64,000 nt of DNA from Hoeflea_A sp965216535 (GCA_965216535.1 OZ244175.1:3906001-3970000), one strand, 5' to 3'; positions 42,869-51,273 are shown, counted from the stretch's first letter. Notes: generated from the sequence alone by a model not told the origin. Program-made: numbers and translations.

Positions 42869-43124
42869 ACCAACCCGCCTCCCACCGACGCTTGCTTACC
42901 GTGAGTTCTACCAGCCCGGGGACCAAGGCCTCGTAGTAGGCAACCCATTCCTCAACGGTAAATGCCTCCGTATCGGTGTGGCCAACGATATCCAGGGCAG
43001 TAATGGTCGCCAACATTTGTGCGCTCAGCCCGTCTACGAGCTCCGCTACTTCGCTCTTGTCAGAAGAATGATCTTCCGGTTCTGCGAGGATTTCATCAAT
43101 ACGCTGCTGTGTCGCCATATCCAT
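42852..43124 (-). CDS. small acidic phage protein
   Basis: 90 residues, helical and acidic (MATQQRIDEILAEPEDHSSD). No known domain. Overlaps the next leftward gene by 17 bp. Confidence 0.48.
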   Translation of the reverse strand: MDMATQQRIDEILAEPEDHSSDKSEVAELVDGLSAQMLATITALDIVGHTDTEAFTVEEWVAYYEALVPGLVELTVSKRRWEAGWYGCDN

Positions 43125-43222
43125 GGCTGTATTGTGGTGAGCGCACCTGAAAATTGCAAGATGTGGACTCCCCCAAGTTTTTAGGGGATTTTAGTGAATT
43201 TTTGTGAAGTGTATATGGTTGG

Positions 43223-43639
43223 TTAATCGCTGGTTTCTTTTAGAAGCTTGTTTGTGCGTAAGTCATCCAGCGCCTCATAGTGAAGCATCATGATCTTATA
43301 ATACTTCATCGCCGTTACCTGTCGCCCGTGTCGGGCTACGGTCTCTTTGGCCAGTTTTTGGGCTTCCGCCAGCAGTTCCATGTCGAGACCGGGGCCGTCT
43401 TCGGCCAGGTATCCGGTCGCTTCGTCGATCGGCACAAGTTCTCCCCTTCCAAGGGCTTCCGGATCCAATCGCAGAGCCTCGGCAACCTGAGGCAATTTCT
43501 CTCGTCGGATGTCCTTTTTGTTGCCGGCAACGATGTCGCGAATGTAGGTCCGACCCAGGCCAACCGATCTCGCGGCAGTGATCGGGCTCAAGTCGAGTTG
43601 GTCCAGTCGCTCGGCAACTATTTCGCTCAGTGTTCTCAT
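43223..43639 (-). CDS. XRE-family HTH regulator
   Basis: 138 residues from MRTLSEIVAERLDQLDLSPI. The HTH is PITAARSVGLGRTYIRDIVA (about 19-38), followed by the typical KLPQVAEALRLDPEAL. A helical C-terminal half may mediate dimerisation. Promoter TTGCAC-N17-TATACC lies upstream (43677-43705). It probably controls the divergent gene at 43731 or the leftward cassette. Confidence 0.8.
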   Translation of the reverse strand: MRTLSEIVAERLDQLDLSPITAARSVGLGRTYIRDIVAGNKKDIRREKLPQVAEALRLDPEALGRGELVPIDEATGYLAEDGPGLDMELLAEAQKLAKETVARHGRQVTAMKYYKIMMLHYEALDDLRTNKLLKETSD

Positions 43640-43730
43640 TTCCCCAATAGTGCAAAAATTCGCGTGCATGGCGAGTGGTATAATATTTCTGATTGTAATG
43701 TGCAAACTTTCTTACTAGGGTTGGGCAGTC
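43640..43730. promoter_or_regulatory. divergent control region of second XRE gene
   Basis: Minus-strand promoter: -35 TTGCAC (43700-43705), 17-bp spacer, -10 TATACC (43677-43682). A plus-strand TATAAT lies at 43679-43684. GTGCAAA occurs twice (43650-43656 and 43700-43706) in similar context, a possible operator for the adjacent regulator. Confidence 0.45.
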
Positions 43731-44174
43731 ATGAAAACCCACCCCACTAAGTTGATTGAGCTTCCACTGGCCTTGGCGGATGTCCCGGAAAGCTTTCCTG
43801 GAATAGCTGCGGGGCACCCTCATTGGCGAACGGATACATGCATCGCGATCGGCCACCTAACGGACAAGTCACTGGACGATCTGATCCCGGTAGCGCGGGA
43901 GTTGGACACCCTGTCGTTCATCCGGTGGGCTGATCCAAACAGTGCCCGCAGGATCGGCGCCTTGGAGTATCTTAACTCTCAGACAGGGAAAGCGATTGAA
44001 GCGCTGCATGATGTGTCACGCTTCCTGCACGGTGACGCCTTCCGGGAGTGGGCTGTCGGTCTCCTCATAAGACCGACAGGATCACCACCAGGTTTGGGAA
44101 CGTCCGTCCTTATAGACCCGGACGACGCAGGTATTCACGTTCGTCCCGACCTCCCCAAAGCTGTTGACCGGTAG
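43731..44174 (+). CDS. hypothetical phage protein
   Basis: 147 residues, divergent from the XRE gene. No domain recognised (MKTHPTKLIELPLALADVPE). Its last 93 bp overlap the end of the convergent DUF4942-methyltransferase gene. Confidence 0.48.
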   Translation: MKTHPTKLIELPLALADVPESFPGIAAGHPHWRTDTCIAIGHLTDKSLDDLIPVARELDTLSFIRWADPNSARRIGALEYLNSQTGKAIEALHDVSRFLHGDAFREWAVGLLIRPTGSPPGLGTSVLIDPDDAGIHVRPDLPKAVDR

Positions 44175-45572
44175 GTCACGCCACTTTCCATTCATCTCGT
44201 CCATCAATTCGCGAAACGCGGTGGCCTTCTTCGTGCCACGGAACTCGGTGCCGGCCGACATAACGGCAATCAGGCAACCGTCTTCCTTGAGGAACGTCAG
44301 GGCGTGAGTGACGTGATCAATGTCCCGCTCGAGGTCGAACGGAGGGTTCATGACAATCCGGTCATAGAGGCCAGTGACGGACGGCTGAAGGCTGAGGAAG
44401 TCCTGATGGTAGACGCGGGCATAGATGCCAGCCTGCCGCAGTCCTTCGGCCAGATCGGCCTGCACCTCGACACAATCGACCTTTGCCCCTTTGTCCACGC
44501 AGGGCCGGGCCAGATGACCGGTACCGGCTGACGGCTCCAGAACACGCAAGGGCGGATGGCCTTCACGCTTGTAGATCGGTGCGATGTTCATGACCGCGCT
44601 CACCACGCCCTCAGGTGAGGGGAAGAAGCCGTATCGGCGTGCCGGTGTCGTCTTGCGTTTTGCAAATACGTCCTCCTCCGCCTGTTCCGCATCACCGATG
44701 ACCTCGCCATACCACTCGCCCAGGATCTTGTTTGCCTTTTTCAGCAGGTCCTTTCGAGTGAACCACAGGTGGGCATTGCCGTTCTTGAAGATGCGGACCT
44801 TGAAGAACTCGCCCTCGTGCTCCGACTGGTGAGCGTGCCAGGAACCTTGGCGTTCGCGGTTGATCGTGGCGACGATACCACCATAAGAGGCCCGAGCTGA
44901 CTGGCCGTCCAGGATCTGAAGCGCCCGCTCAACATCAAAGAGCGTCTCTTCTGTGTGGCGCCCGCGCCAATGACCCGAGTCATTGAAGGCGTAACTGAGG
45001 ATCATGCGATTGCCGAACTTGAAGCCGTCGTGGGAGCGGAACCTCCGGTCAAGCTTCGAGAAAGCATTGGCCAGACCGCGGCGGAAAATCATCTCAGCCT
45101 CGGCATGAAATTTCTCTAGCGTGGCATAGATGTTTTCGACCGTGACCGGCGGCATGCACTTGGCGATCTCCTCCTCGTTGATCAGGGTGCCGTGGTGGTC
45201 ATAGCGTTCTGGGATGTAACGCATCTGGTCGCGCAGCTGATCCTTGGCCTCTGTATCCATCAGCGACTCGAGCTCGGTCACAGACACGACGTGCGACCAG
45301 ACCGATATGTCGATCAACCTGCGCGCAGTGCGCATGTAGCGTTCGGCATCCGGCATTTTCAACGCGCCATAGAAAGCCTTCAGCTCCTCGCTGTTGTCGT
45401 GGAAGTGGCGCGCGGAATTGCCGGGCGTGGTGCGTTCCCACATGGCTCCCGCCTTCTTCAGCGCCTCGTCGGCGGTGGCGATCTTGTCGATCGCCTCCTG
45501 ATAGAGCTGCACGGTCGCATCTCGGTTGGCGACGATCATCTCGATCGTGTCACGCGGCATCAACATGTTCAT
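44082..45572 (-). CDS. DUF4942 domain fused to N6-adenine methyltransferase
   Basis: 496 residues from MNMLMPRDTIEMIVANRDAT with a GAGGAGG ribosome site. Residues 1-270 form the DUF4942 region (for example FGNRMILSYAFNDSG). The C-terminal third is a Rossmann methyltransferase with motif I LEPSAGTGHLA (about 346-356) and the catalytic motif IVMNPPFDLERD (about 401-412), typical of amino-methylating DNA enzymes. Likely adenine N6 methylation of DNA for anti-restriction. Three further methyltransferases are encoded in this prophage. Confidence 0.88.
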   Translation of the reverse strand: MNMLMPRDTIEMIVANRDATVQLYQEAIDKIATADEALKKAGAMWERTTPGNSARHFHDNSEELKAFYGALKMPDAERYMRTARRLIDISVWSHVVSVTELESLMDTEAKDQLRDQMRYIPERYDHHGTLINEEEIAKCMPPVTVENIYATLEKFHAEAEMIFRRGLANAFSKLDRRFRSHDGFKFGNRMILSYAFNDSGHWRGRHTEETLFDVERALQILDGQSARASYGGIVATINRERQGSWHAHQSEHEGEFFKVRIFKNGNAHLWFTRKDLLKKANKILGEWYGEVIGDAEQAEEDVFAKRKTTPARRYGFFPSPEGVVSAVMNIAPIYKREGHPPLRVLEPSAGTGHLARPCVDKGAKVDCVEVQADLAEGLRQAGIYARVYHQDFLSLQPSVTGLYDRIVMNPPFDLERDIDHVTHALTFLKEDGCLIAVMSAGTEFRGTKKATAFRELMDEMNGKWRDLPVNSFGEVGTNVNTCVVRVYKDGRSQTWW

Positions 45573-45585
45573 GGCGATGTCCTCC

Positions 45586-45939
45586 TCAATTTGCGAGCGC
45601 TCTGACGAGACCGGCGGCTTTGCGCCGGAGATTTGGGTCTTCGATCCTGCGGTAGGCGCGCAGCATGGATTCGCCCGCTCGATCGAGAAGTGGAGCGGGT
45701 TCCTCATCGGTGTCGATACCCTCGAAGAAGGCGCTGACGCCAACCCGAAATATCTTGGCAAGGGCCCAGAGCTTGCTGGCCGAAATGCGGTTGGTGCCGC
45801 GTTCGTATTTCTGCAACTGCTGGAAGGTCACGCCGATCTGCGACGCGACGCTTTGCTGCGACATGCCATGTGCGGTTCGGAATTCGCGCAGCTTGGCGCC
45901 AACGAAAAGGTCGACTTGGTGATGGCTGAGATTGGTCAT
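45586..45939 (-). CDS. XRE-family HTH protein, SinR-like
   Basis: 117 residues from MTNLSHHQVDLFVGAKLREF. A canonical HTH_3: MSQQSVASQIGVTFQQLQKY (about 26-45) then ERGTNRISASKLWALAKIF. This rhizobial type often controls its own operon. It is 30 bp from the sliding clamp gene and 13 bp from the methyltransferase gene, so all three probably share a transcript. Confidence 0.85.
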   Translation of the reverse strand: MTNLSHHQVDLFVGAKLREFRTAHGMSQQSVASQIGVTFQQLQKYERGTNRISASKLWALAKIFRVGVSAFFEGIDTDEEPAPLLDRAGESMLRAYRRIEDPNLRRKAAGLVRALAN

Positions 45940-45968
45940 GGGATCATACTCCTTGGTTGTTGGTTTTG

Positions 45969-47153
45969 CTACACGTTCATCGGCATCAGAACGCCGAGCC
46001 AGCCGTGAACCGATCCGGTAATCAGGACCGCCTCTGAGGGCTTGCCGATCATCACCGTGACCGGGCATCCGTCCGGTGAAGCCTGTTTGCATTGGTCGAT
46101 GAGGTATGCGGGATTGAAGCCGATCGTGATCGGGTCGTCATCGTAGGTGCAGTCCACCTCCGCCGTGGCGACGCCTTCGTCCGGCGTTGTGACCGTCAGG
46201 ACGCATTTCCCATCGGCAACGTCGATTTGCAGCATCTTGCGGGACAGGACGGTGACCGCGTCGATAGCAGAGAGTAGGGCTTTGGGCTCAACTGTCAGCT
46301 TCAGCGGCGGGTTGACTGGCTTGACCCGCTCGTAGGCAGGGTAGGTGGCATCGACCAGCTTGGTTTCCAACTCGATGTTGTCGAAGCGAAATCGGACATG
46401 CCGCTCAGTCACCTCAACCATGACGACCTTGTTGCCGGCGCGGGACTTCATCAGTTTCATGAGAACCAGGACGGCTTTGCGCGGGATAATGCTCTCCGAC
46501 AATTGCCGGGCCGCCGAGATGCCCTCGACCGTCTGGATGTAGAGGCGATGACCGTCGGTGGCCGCGAAGCGTAGCTCCTTGGCCTCGTCGCTGAAGTGCA
46601 TCAGGACGCCGTTGAGATAGTAGCGGGTCTCCTCGGTCGACATCGCCTTGTGAACGCCGTCCAGGGCGTTCCACAGCACCGAGCCGGGCAGGGACAGACA
46701 GATCGGGCTCTCCATTTGGAGCGGCTGGCCCAAAGGTTCTCCCTCCTGCAGCGCTGGTAGCCGATAGGAACAACCGTCGACGGACACATTGGTCTCCTCG
46801 CTTTCGAAGCGGTTCGCGCCAGGCGTGGGGTCACCAACCGGGATCATCTCGAGGGACAGGTGGTCGCTCTTTGGAGCCGACTTGGCGATCTTCAGAAGCT
46901 TGGCGGCGACGACCATGGTTTCCATGCGGCCGTCGACGTCGCCCGGAATACGAACCCGGATGTTCATGTCGGTATCGGTCGCTGACAGGCAGAGATGGTC
47001 GCAATCCGCGGACAGCCTCACGTGTGCCAGGATCGGAATAGTGTTGCGGTGGTCGACGACCTGGTCGATTGCCGTCATGGCTGCCAGGAAGGCAGGGCGA
47101 GCTACGACCGCGCAGGGGCGATCGCTCGCCCGTGTGGGGGCAAGTGAGTTCAT
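45969..47153 (-). CDS. phage-encoded DNA polymerase III beta subunit (sliding clamp)
   Basis: 394 residues. Three clamp domains are recognisable: RPAFLAAMTAIDQVVDHRNT (domain I), the middle block FAATDGHRLYIQTVEG with IPRKAVLVLMKLM, and the C-terminal PITIGFNPAYLIDQCKQAS ending with VLMPMNV, the usual DnaN C-terminus. A GGAAG ribosome site precedes the ATG. The clamp would tether the host polymerase to phage DNA or redirect it. No phage polymerase or clamp loader is visible in this window. Confidence 0.93.
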   Translation of the reverse strand: MNSLAPTRASDRPCAVVARPAFLAAMTAIDQVVDHRNTIPILAHVRLSADCDHLCLSATDTDMNIRVRIPGDVDGRMETMVVAAKLLKIAKSAPKSDHLSLEMIPVGDPTPGANRFESEETNVSVDGCSYRLPALQEGEPLGQPLQMESPICLSLPGSVLWNALDGVHKAMSTEETRYYLNGVLMHFSDEAKELRFAATDGHRLYIQTVEGISAARQLSESIIPRKAVLVLMKLMKSRAGNKVVMVEVTERHVRFRFDNIELETKLVDATYPAYERVKPVNPPLKLTVEPKALLSAIDAVTVLSRKMLQIDVADGKCVLTVTTPDEGVATAEVDCTYDDDPITIGFNPAYLIDQCKQASPDGCPVTVMIGKPSEAVLITGSVHGWLGVLMPMNV

Positions 47154-47220
47154 GGTACTTCCTTTCAGGGTTTTGGTTAGGGGTGGTCGTTAAATTTTCA
47201 GACCGGCCGCAGAGGCCTCG

Positions 47221-48057
47221 TCATGCGGCTTCCTCCCGTTGATTGTCTTCGCTCTCGAGAGGTCTTTTGAGATCACGGGCGGCGCGGATGAAATCGTGGA
47301 ATGCGGCGACCTCGTGTTTTGGATCGAATGAGCGACTCGGATCGCCCGGAGTTTCATCGTCCGGCAACGAGCGGGCTGCCAACTCGTCAACCAGGTTGCA
47401 GGCCTCCCAGGAGAACACGGCGCCCAGGGAGCGGCGATCGACCTCGACCGGCTCTCCGTCGGTCCAGTCCTCCTCGGAAAAGACGTGAACGCTCTCGTCG
47501 CCGTCAGGTTGTCCTTCCTCGATCGTGAAGTTGTAGTATTGGAACTCCAGCTCCTTGGCCTTGGCGATCGCGTCGTCGTAGTCCATCGCCTCAATCGTAT
47601 CCTCGGACATCGCCCGGAACGTGGCCCACAGACGAACATGGAATGTCTGAGGTTCCGGCTCCTCCTCAACACGCCACTTGTCGAAGTGGCCAGCGTCTAT
47701 TGCCCAGCGCAGCGTGTTGCGGACAGCCTCAGCGCGACCGACCTGCAGCCAAGTTTGCCATTCTGAGGTACGCCGTTTGCACTCTTCACTGGCCTGCCAA
47801 GCCTCTACCGTATCGAAGCCAGCTTCCCTGCGTGAGATGTAAGCTGGTTCGTCGTTGAGGCTGGGGCCTTCCGTTGGCGCGGGAAGTTCCCGGACGTCGA
47901 AAACGGTCTCGCCGCCTTCCTGTTCGAGCGGATCCAAGACGAAATGATAGTTGAGACGACCCTGATTAAAGTCGTCGCCTTCATAGGTGCAGTAGATCGT
48001 CACGCCGTTGTGGTGCAGCATGATCTCCGGGTCGACCCAAGTCGATCGTATGGGCAT
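47221..48057 (-). CDS. hypothetical phage protein
   Basis: 278 acidic residues. Start MPIRSTWVDPEIMLHHNGVT. Central helical part with WQTWLQVGRAEAVRNTLRW and a strand-rich part (FHVRLWATFRAMSEDTIEAM). No known domain; conserved-looking composition. It is downstream of the paralogue array and on the same strand. Confidence 0.55.
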   Translation of the reverse strand: MPIRSTWVDPEIMLHHNGVTIYCTYEGDDFNQGRLNYHFVLDPLEQEGGETVFDVRELPAPTEGPSLNDEPAYISRREAGFDTVEAWQASEECKRRTSEWQTWLQVGRAEAVRNTLRWAIDAGHFDKWRVEEEPEPQTFHVRLWATFRAMSEDTIEAMDYDDAIAKAKELEFQYYNFTIEEGQPDGDESVHVFSEEDWTDGEPVEVDRRSLGAVFSWEACNLVDELAARSLPDDETPGDPSRSFDPKHEVAAFHDFIRAARDLKRPLESEDNQREEAA

Positions 48058-48078
48058 GGCTGTTCTCCTTTTTGGTGG

Positions 48079-48435
48079 TCAAAACGGGATGGCAAAATCG
48101 GCAACAAAGAACTCAGGGTGATGGAGCTGGAAGTAGACCTCGACCGCAGGGCCCATCGAAAGAGGCGGGAAGGGTTCGAGCTGTTCTCGACGGGTGACTG
48201 CTGATTTCAGGCCGAGCGCGCGTGCAGCGATGCAAGCGGCATGCAGCCGTTTCCATTCCTTGCGGTGAACGATGAGGCACCAGCTATTTGCAAGCATCAA
48301 CTCGGAGGCGATATCGGAAAGAGACGCTGCGAAGTCATGTTTATTCACGAGCTCAAGCAGATTGAAAAGCATCGGGACGCTGGTGATCTCACCGCCGATC
48401 CAGAGTGCGAGCCGATTGTGTTTAAGCCTAGTCAT
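48079..48435 (-). CDS. tandem paralogue family member 1
   Basis: 118 residues. N-terminal unit LALWIGGEITSVPMLFNLLE; C-terminal unit LSMGPAVEVYFQLHHPEFF. A middle helix ends ARALGLKSAVTRRE. Same layout as the next five genes upstream: strand-helix, helix with LGL, then a final strand with PxV-x-VY. No known domain; likely a small alpha/beta fold. It overlaps the next gene by 8 bp and is the last of the array. Confidence 0.62.
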   Translation of the reverse strand: MTRLKHNRLALWIGGEITSVPMLFNLLELVNKHDFAASLSDIASELMLANSWCLIVHRKEWKRLHAACIAARALGLKSAVTRREQLEPFPPLSMGPAVEVYFQLHHPEFFVADFAIPF

Positions 48436-48817
48436 CGACGGTCACCGGTTGCTGTCTGGCTAAGCTCAAAGACGCTGAAAACTCGTCCGGGTAGTGGATA
48501 CGCAGATAGATCAAAACCGATGATGTGACGGTCAGGAAGTTGGAATTTGTCGGCTCGGCGTCAACATCGGGGTCATAGAACCAAAGCTGGGTGTTGAGGC
48601 CTTCGTCCTCCGCCAAACACTTCAGGCTGATTTGGTCATCCCAGTACGGGTTGTCGTACCTGTTCGAGACACGCAAAGGGCGTCGCTGGCAGAGAATGCC
48701 TATGAGGGTTTCCACGGGAAACCCAAACAACGGCCTCATACCGTCGATAAGTCGGTCCGCTGTTTGAACCGTGCGAATGTTTCCGCCAATAATTAGCAGT
48801 CCTGTTTGCCTAGCCAT
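48428..48817 (-). CDS. tandem paralogue family member 2
   Basis: 129 residues. N-terminal unit GLLIIGGNIRTVQTADRLID, middle LAEDEGLNTQLWFYD, C-terminal unit LTVTSSVLIYLRIHYPDEF. Clearly the same family as members 1 and 3-7 despite low identity elsewhere. 8-bp overlaps on both sides. Function unknown. Confidence 0.62.
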   Translation of the reverse strand: MARQTGLLIIGGNIRTVQTADRLIDGMRPLFGFPVETLIGILCQRRPLRVSNRYDNPYWDDQISLKCLAEDEGLNTQLWFYDPDVDAEPTNSNFLTVTSSVLIYLRIHYPDEFSASLSLARQQPVTVDD

Positions 48818-49211
48818 CGGTCACCCTCGGCCCTTCCGGGTGACTCTCCATGAAGCGGGCAATCGTGTCGGCGTGCGTGATCCTCAGGTATGTGAACACC
48901 GCGGGTGATACAGAGATTGGCGGGCAGAGGTTGTTGCCTCTCGCCAAGACTGCGAATAGATCGCGCTGAATGAGGCGATCTCGCACGAACTCGATGCGCT
49001 CAAACAACTTGTCACCCGGAGTTAACCCGGAGATGTGAAACCGGCCACTGTTGAAGATGGCATTGATCACAATATTGGAAACAAGAGTGTCGTTGTACCA
49101 ACCGCTTTCGATGAAATCTGACACGATCCCCTCGAATTGCGGAACGGATGAGATCCGACCGCCGAACTCAAACTGCCAAGATGGCACCCACTTCAATTCG
49201 CTTTCGGTCAT
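48810..49211 (-). CDS. tandem paralogue family member 3
   Basis: 133 residues. N-terminal unit WQFEFGGRISSVPQFEGIVS, C-terminal unit ISVSPAVFTYLRITHADTI. The middle differs most from the other members (VLARGNNLC). 4-bp overlap with member 4 and 8-bp with member 2. Function unknown. Confidence 0.62.
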   Translation of the reverse strand: MTESELKWVPSWQFEFGGRISSVPQFEGIVSDFIESGWYNDTLVSNIVINAIFNSGRFHISGLTPGDKLFERIEFVRDRLIQRDLFAVLARGNNLCPPISVSPAVFTYLRITHADTIARFMESHPEGPRVTDG

Positions 49212-49522
49212 GGTGCCGCTCCCCGTATCTTGAGGTACACAAGCACGGGCGAGGTTGCAGTGAGTGGGCCGATCGGGCTCAGAAGGCGTGTCGGTGATCC
49301 GCGTTCACGCTGCAAGGACGTATGAAACCCATTGTGGTGTAGGGCACGGGCAATCGATGCAAATTCTTCCGCGGCCTCTTCGCCGCCCAATGCAAAGACG
49401 CTTTGATTGAGCTTCGGCCCGATCTCCTCGACATCAGCATCCAGGATCCTAGCAAACCAATGAAGTTCTTCGATGGATTTGATCTCTCCACCGATCCAGA
49501 GGCGCAAATTTTGAAATGTCAT
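49208..49522 (-). CDS. tandem paralogue family member 4
   Basis: 104 residues, the shortest and clearest member: N-terminal unit LRLWIGGEIKSIEELHWFAR, middle ARALHHNGFHTSLQRE, C-terminal unit GPLTATSPVLVYLKIRG. Very similar to member 5. 4-bp overlaps on both sides. Function unknown. Confidence 0.65.
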   Translation of the reverse strand: MTFQNLRLWIGGEIKSIEELHWFARILDADVEEIGPKLNQSVFALGGEEAAEEFASIARALHHNGFHTSLQRERGSPTRLLSPIGPLTATSPVLVYLKIRGAAP

Positions 49523-49962
49523 GATGCAAGCCCCTGCAAACGCAGGTAAACGAGCACTGGCGGCGCTGCAGTGAGTGGATCGATCGGGCCAAGGCGGTCT
49601 TCTATCGGGAAGTGCTGATCGCGTTTCAGCGCGGTCTGGAGACCATTTGCCCGAAGCGCTGTGGCAACGGCGCCGATCGACACGGCCTCAGGGCCTTCGT
49701 CCGGGGATGCGATCCAGAATGGACTGCCAAAGTCAAGCTTCGTGAGAGACAGGCTCTGGAATGAACCAACCGTTTCTTCGAACCAGTCCCAATGCTCGAC
49801 ATCTCGAATTTCTCCCCCGATCCAAAGACGCAGGCAGAAAACCGGACCCCACTGAACCGGTTGGTGTATGTGGTCCGAGGGTATTCTGACATTTTCAACA
49901 ATGCCCAACGTCTTCCCGCTGCTCATCTTCATGGTCCTGGCCATTTTCAGACGGGTGATCAT
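49519..49962 (-). CDS. tandem paralogue family member 5
   Basis: 147 residues. A 43-residue N-terminal extension precedes CLRLWIGGEIRDVEHWDWFE; then ATALRANGLQTALKRD and the C-terminal unit DPLTAAPPVLVYLRLQG. Closest to member 4, which suggests a recent duplication. 4-bp overlaps on both sides. Confidence 0.65.
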   Translation of the reverse strand: MITRLKMARTMKMSSGKTLGIVENVRIPSDHIHQPVQWGPVFCLRLWIGGEIRDVEHWDWFEETVGSFQSLSLTKLDFGSPFWIASPDEGPEAVSIGAVATALRANGLQTALKRDQHFPIEDRLGPIDPLTAAPPVLVYLRLQGLAS

Positions 49963-50246
49963 GCTTTCCCCCAGCTCTCACGAATGAACTTGGGGATGTC
50001 AGCGTCGGCCGGAATGGTCGGCAGGTCGGAACTCTCCGGGATCGGATGTCCGGCGCCATTGCCAACTGCCCCGTGATGGACGTCTGGCTCGATGCGCAAC
50101 AGCTCATTGAGGAAATTGGCCAGTTCTGTCCGGTTCTCAATCCGGACCGTAAGCAGGTCGGCCGGTTTCAGGCCGTTATCTTTTCGGTGCTTGTCGGCAT
50201 CGCTCTTCATGTCGAAGAACCCGCGCGCAGCGTAGTAGACGATCAT
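49959..50246 (-). CDS. small phage protein inside the paralogue array
   Basis: 95 residues, not a family member. Motif LKPADLLTVRIENRTELANF (about 26-45) followed by LNELLRIEP is the best conserved-looking part. ATG overlaps member 5 by 4 bp; member 6 ends 6 bp upstream. Function unknown. Confidence 0.52.
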   Translation of the reverse strand: MIVYYAARGFFDMKSDADKHRKDNGLKPADLLTVRIENRTELANFLNELLRIEPDVHHGAVGNGAGHPIPESSDLPTIPADADIPKFIRESWGKA

Positions 50247-50252
50247 GACTGA

Positions 50253-50603
50253 TCAGCTCCCGTTTCTGAACAATTCTGGATGGCGAATGCGGAGGTAGAC
50301 GTGCACCGGAGGCTCAGCCGTGAGCGGCAGCCCGATGGCCAGGTGGGGTGGCTCACGTGTGACCATTGTCGATAAGCCAAAGAGTCGGACATGGATGTCA
50401 AACAAATTGAGAACCGGGTGTTCCTCACCGTATCCCCAAGCGAGAACCAGCGGCCTGTTTGCTGCGATCGAAATCGCGATGTCTTCTTCGGCCCAACGTT
50501 CGTCAGGGAAGAATTGCTCCACTGCAGCCGCCACAGAATCGCATTCTGATCGCGAGCGAATGTGGCCGCTGACCATGATCAGCGATTTGCTCCACGTGGT
50601 CAC
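50253..50603 (-). CDS. tandem paralogue family member 6
   Basis: 116 residues from a GTG in a GTGA overlap with member 7. N-terminal unit LIMVSGHIRSRSECDSVAAA (SGHI in place of GGEI), middle VRLFGLSTMVTRE, C-terminal unit LTAEPPVHVYLRIRHPELF. Function unknown. Confidence 0.63.
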   Translation of the reverse strand: MTTWSKSLIMVSGHIRSRSECDSVAAAVEQFFPDERWAEEDIAISIAANRPLVLAWGYGEEHPVLNLFDIHVRLFGLSTMVTREPPHLAIGLPLTAEPPVHVYLRIRHPELFRNGS

Positions 50604-51079
50604 AGCAGCCCCGGGTACTGGATCTTGATGAAGACCTGGACGGCCGGTGAAGCCCTCAGGGCGGGCAGTCCGCGCCGGATCGAGTGTTGGTCATTGCCGG
50701 TTACCTGTGCGCCGAACCCAAGCGCCCTGACCCTCTTCTTCAGTACCTTGATCGGTTTGGCGTACAACCAGTGGTCAAGCGAGCTGATATTGAGCGGCCG
50801 GTCCTCCACAATACACTCGATTGCATGCTCGACGGTGACGCTGGCATGCGCTCCCTGCACGAGGTCGATTATCCGACACAGTTCGTGCAACTCGGCGACG
50901 GAATGGACATTGCCGAAGATGCTCACGACCGGACCGCCGATACCAACAGTCTGCTCCAGCCGCCTCAATTGCGGTTGAGCCAATGTGCGATCTAAGCTTT
51001 TGCGGAACGACTGCAATGACGAGCGATAATGTTCAGCCACGGCCTTTATTAGCTCGGGTGTGATTTGGACCTGGACCAA
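50600..51079 (-). CDS. tandem paralogue family member 7
   Basis: 159 residues if translation starts at the TTG at 51079, which has AAGAGGAG upstream and lies 2 nt after the previous stop. A 45-residue N-terminal extension precedes IFGNVHSVAELHELCRIIDL; then RVRALGFGAQVTGN and the C-terminal unit LRASPAVQVFIKIQYPGLL. First gene of the array. Function unknown. Confidence 0.6.
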   Translation of the reverse strand: MVQVQITPELIKAVAEHYRSSLQSFRKSLDRTLAQPQLRRLEQTVGIGGPVVSIFGNVHSVAELHELCRIIDLVQGAHASVTVEHAIECIVEDRPLNISSLDHWLYAKPIKVLKKRVRALGFGAQVTGNDQHSIRRGLPALRASPAVQVFIKIQYPGLL

Positions 51080-51081
51080 GA

Positions 51082-51273
51082 CTATCGCTCCTCTTTGTCC
51101 ATCAGATCGATCCGAACGGTCTTTGAATTGGCCTTCCATTCGGCCACTTCGAAAACAGTGTCCTTGCTGTCCGGATCTCGCATGATGGAAAGTGCTTTCT
51201 GGGCGGCATCACGGTGCGAAGTAGCCTCAACACCAACTTCCCAGGTAACTTGAAAAAGGGTCACCGTGATCAC
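51082..51273 (-). CDS. small phage protein
   Basis: 63 residues, MITVTLFQVTWEVGVEATSH onward; beta-helix-beta look (REAAQKAL-like helix, VFEVAEW strand). Resembles common small phage proteins of unknown role. 4-bp overlap with the next gene. Confidence 0.55.
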   Translation of the reverse strand: MITVTLFQVTWEVGVEATSHRDAAQKALSIMRDPDSKDTVFEVAEWKANSKTVRIDLMDKEER

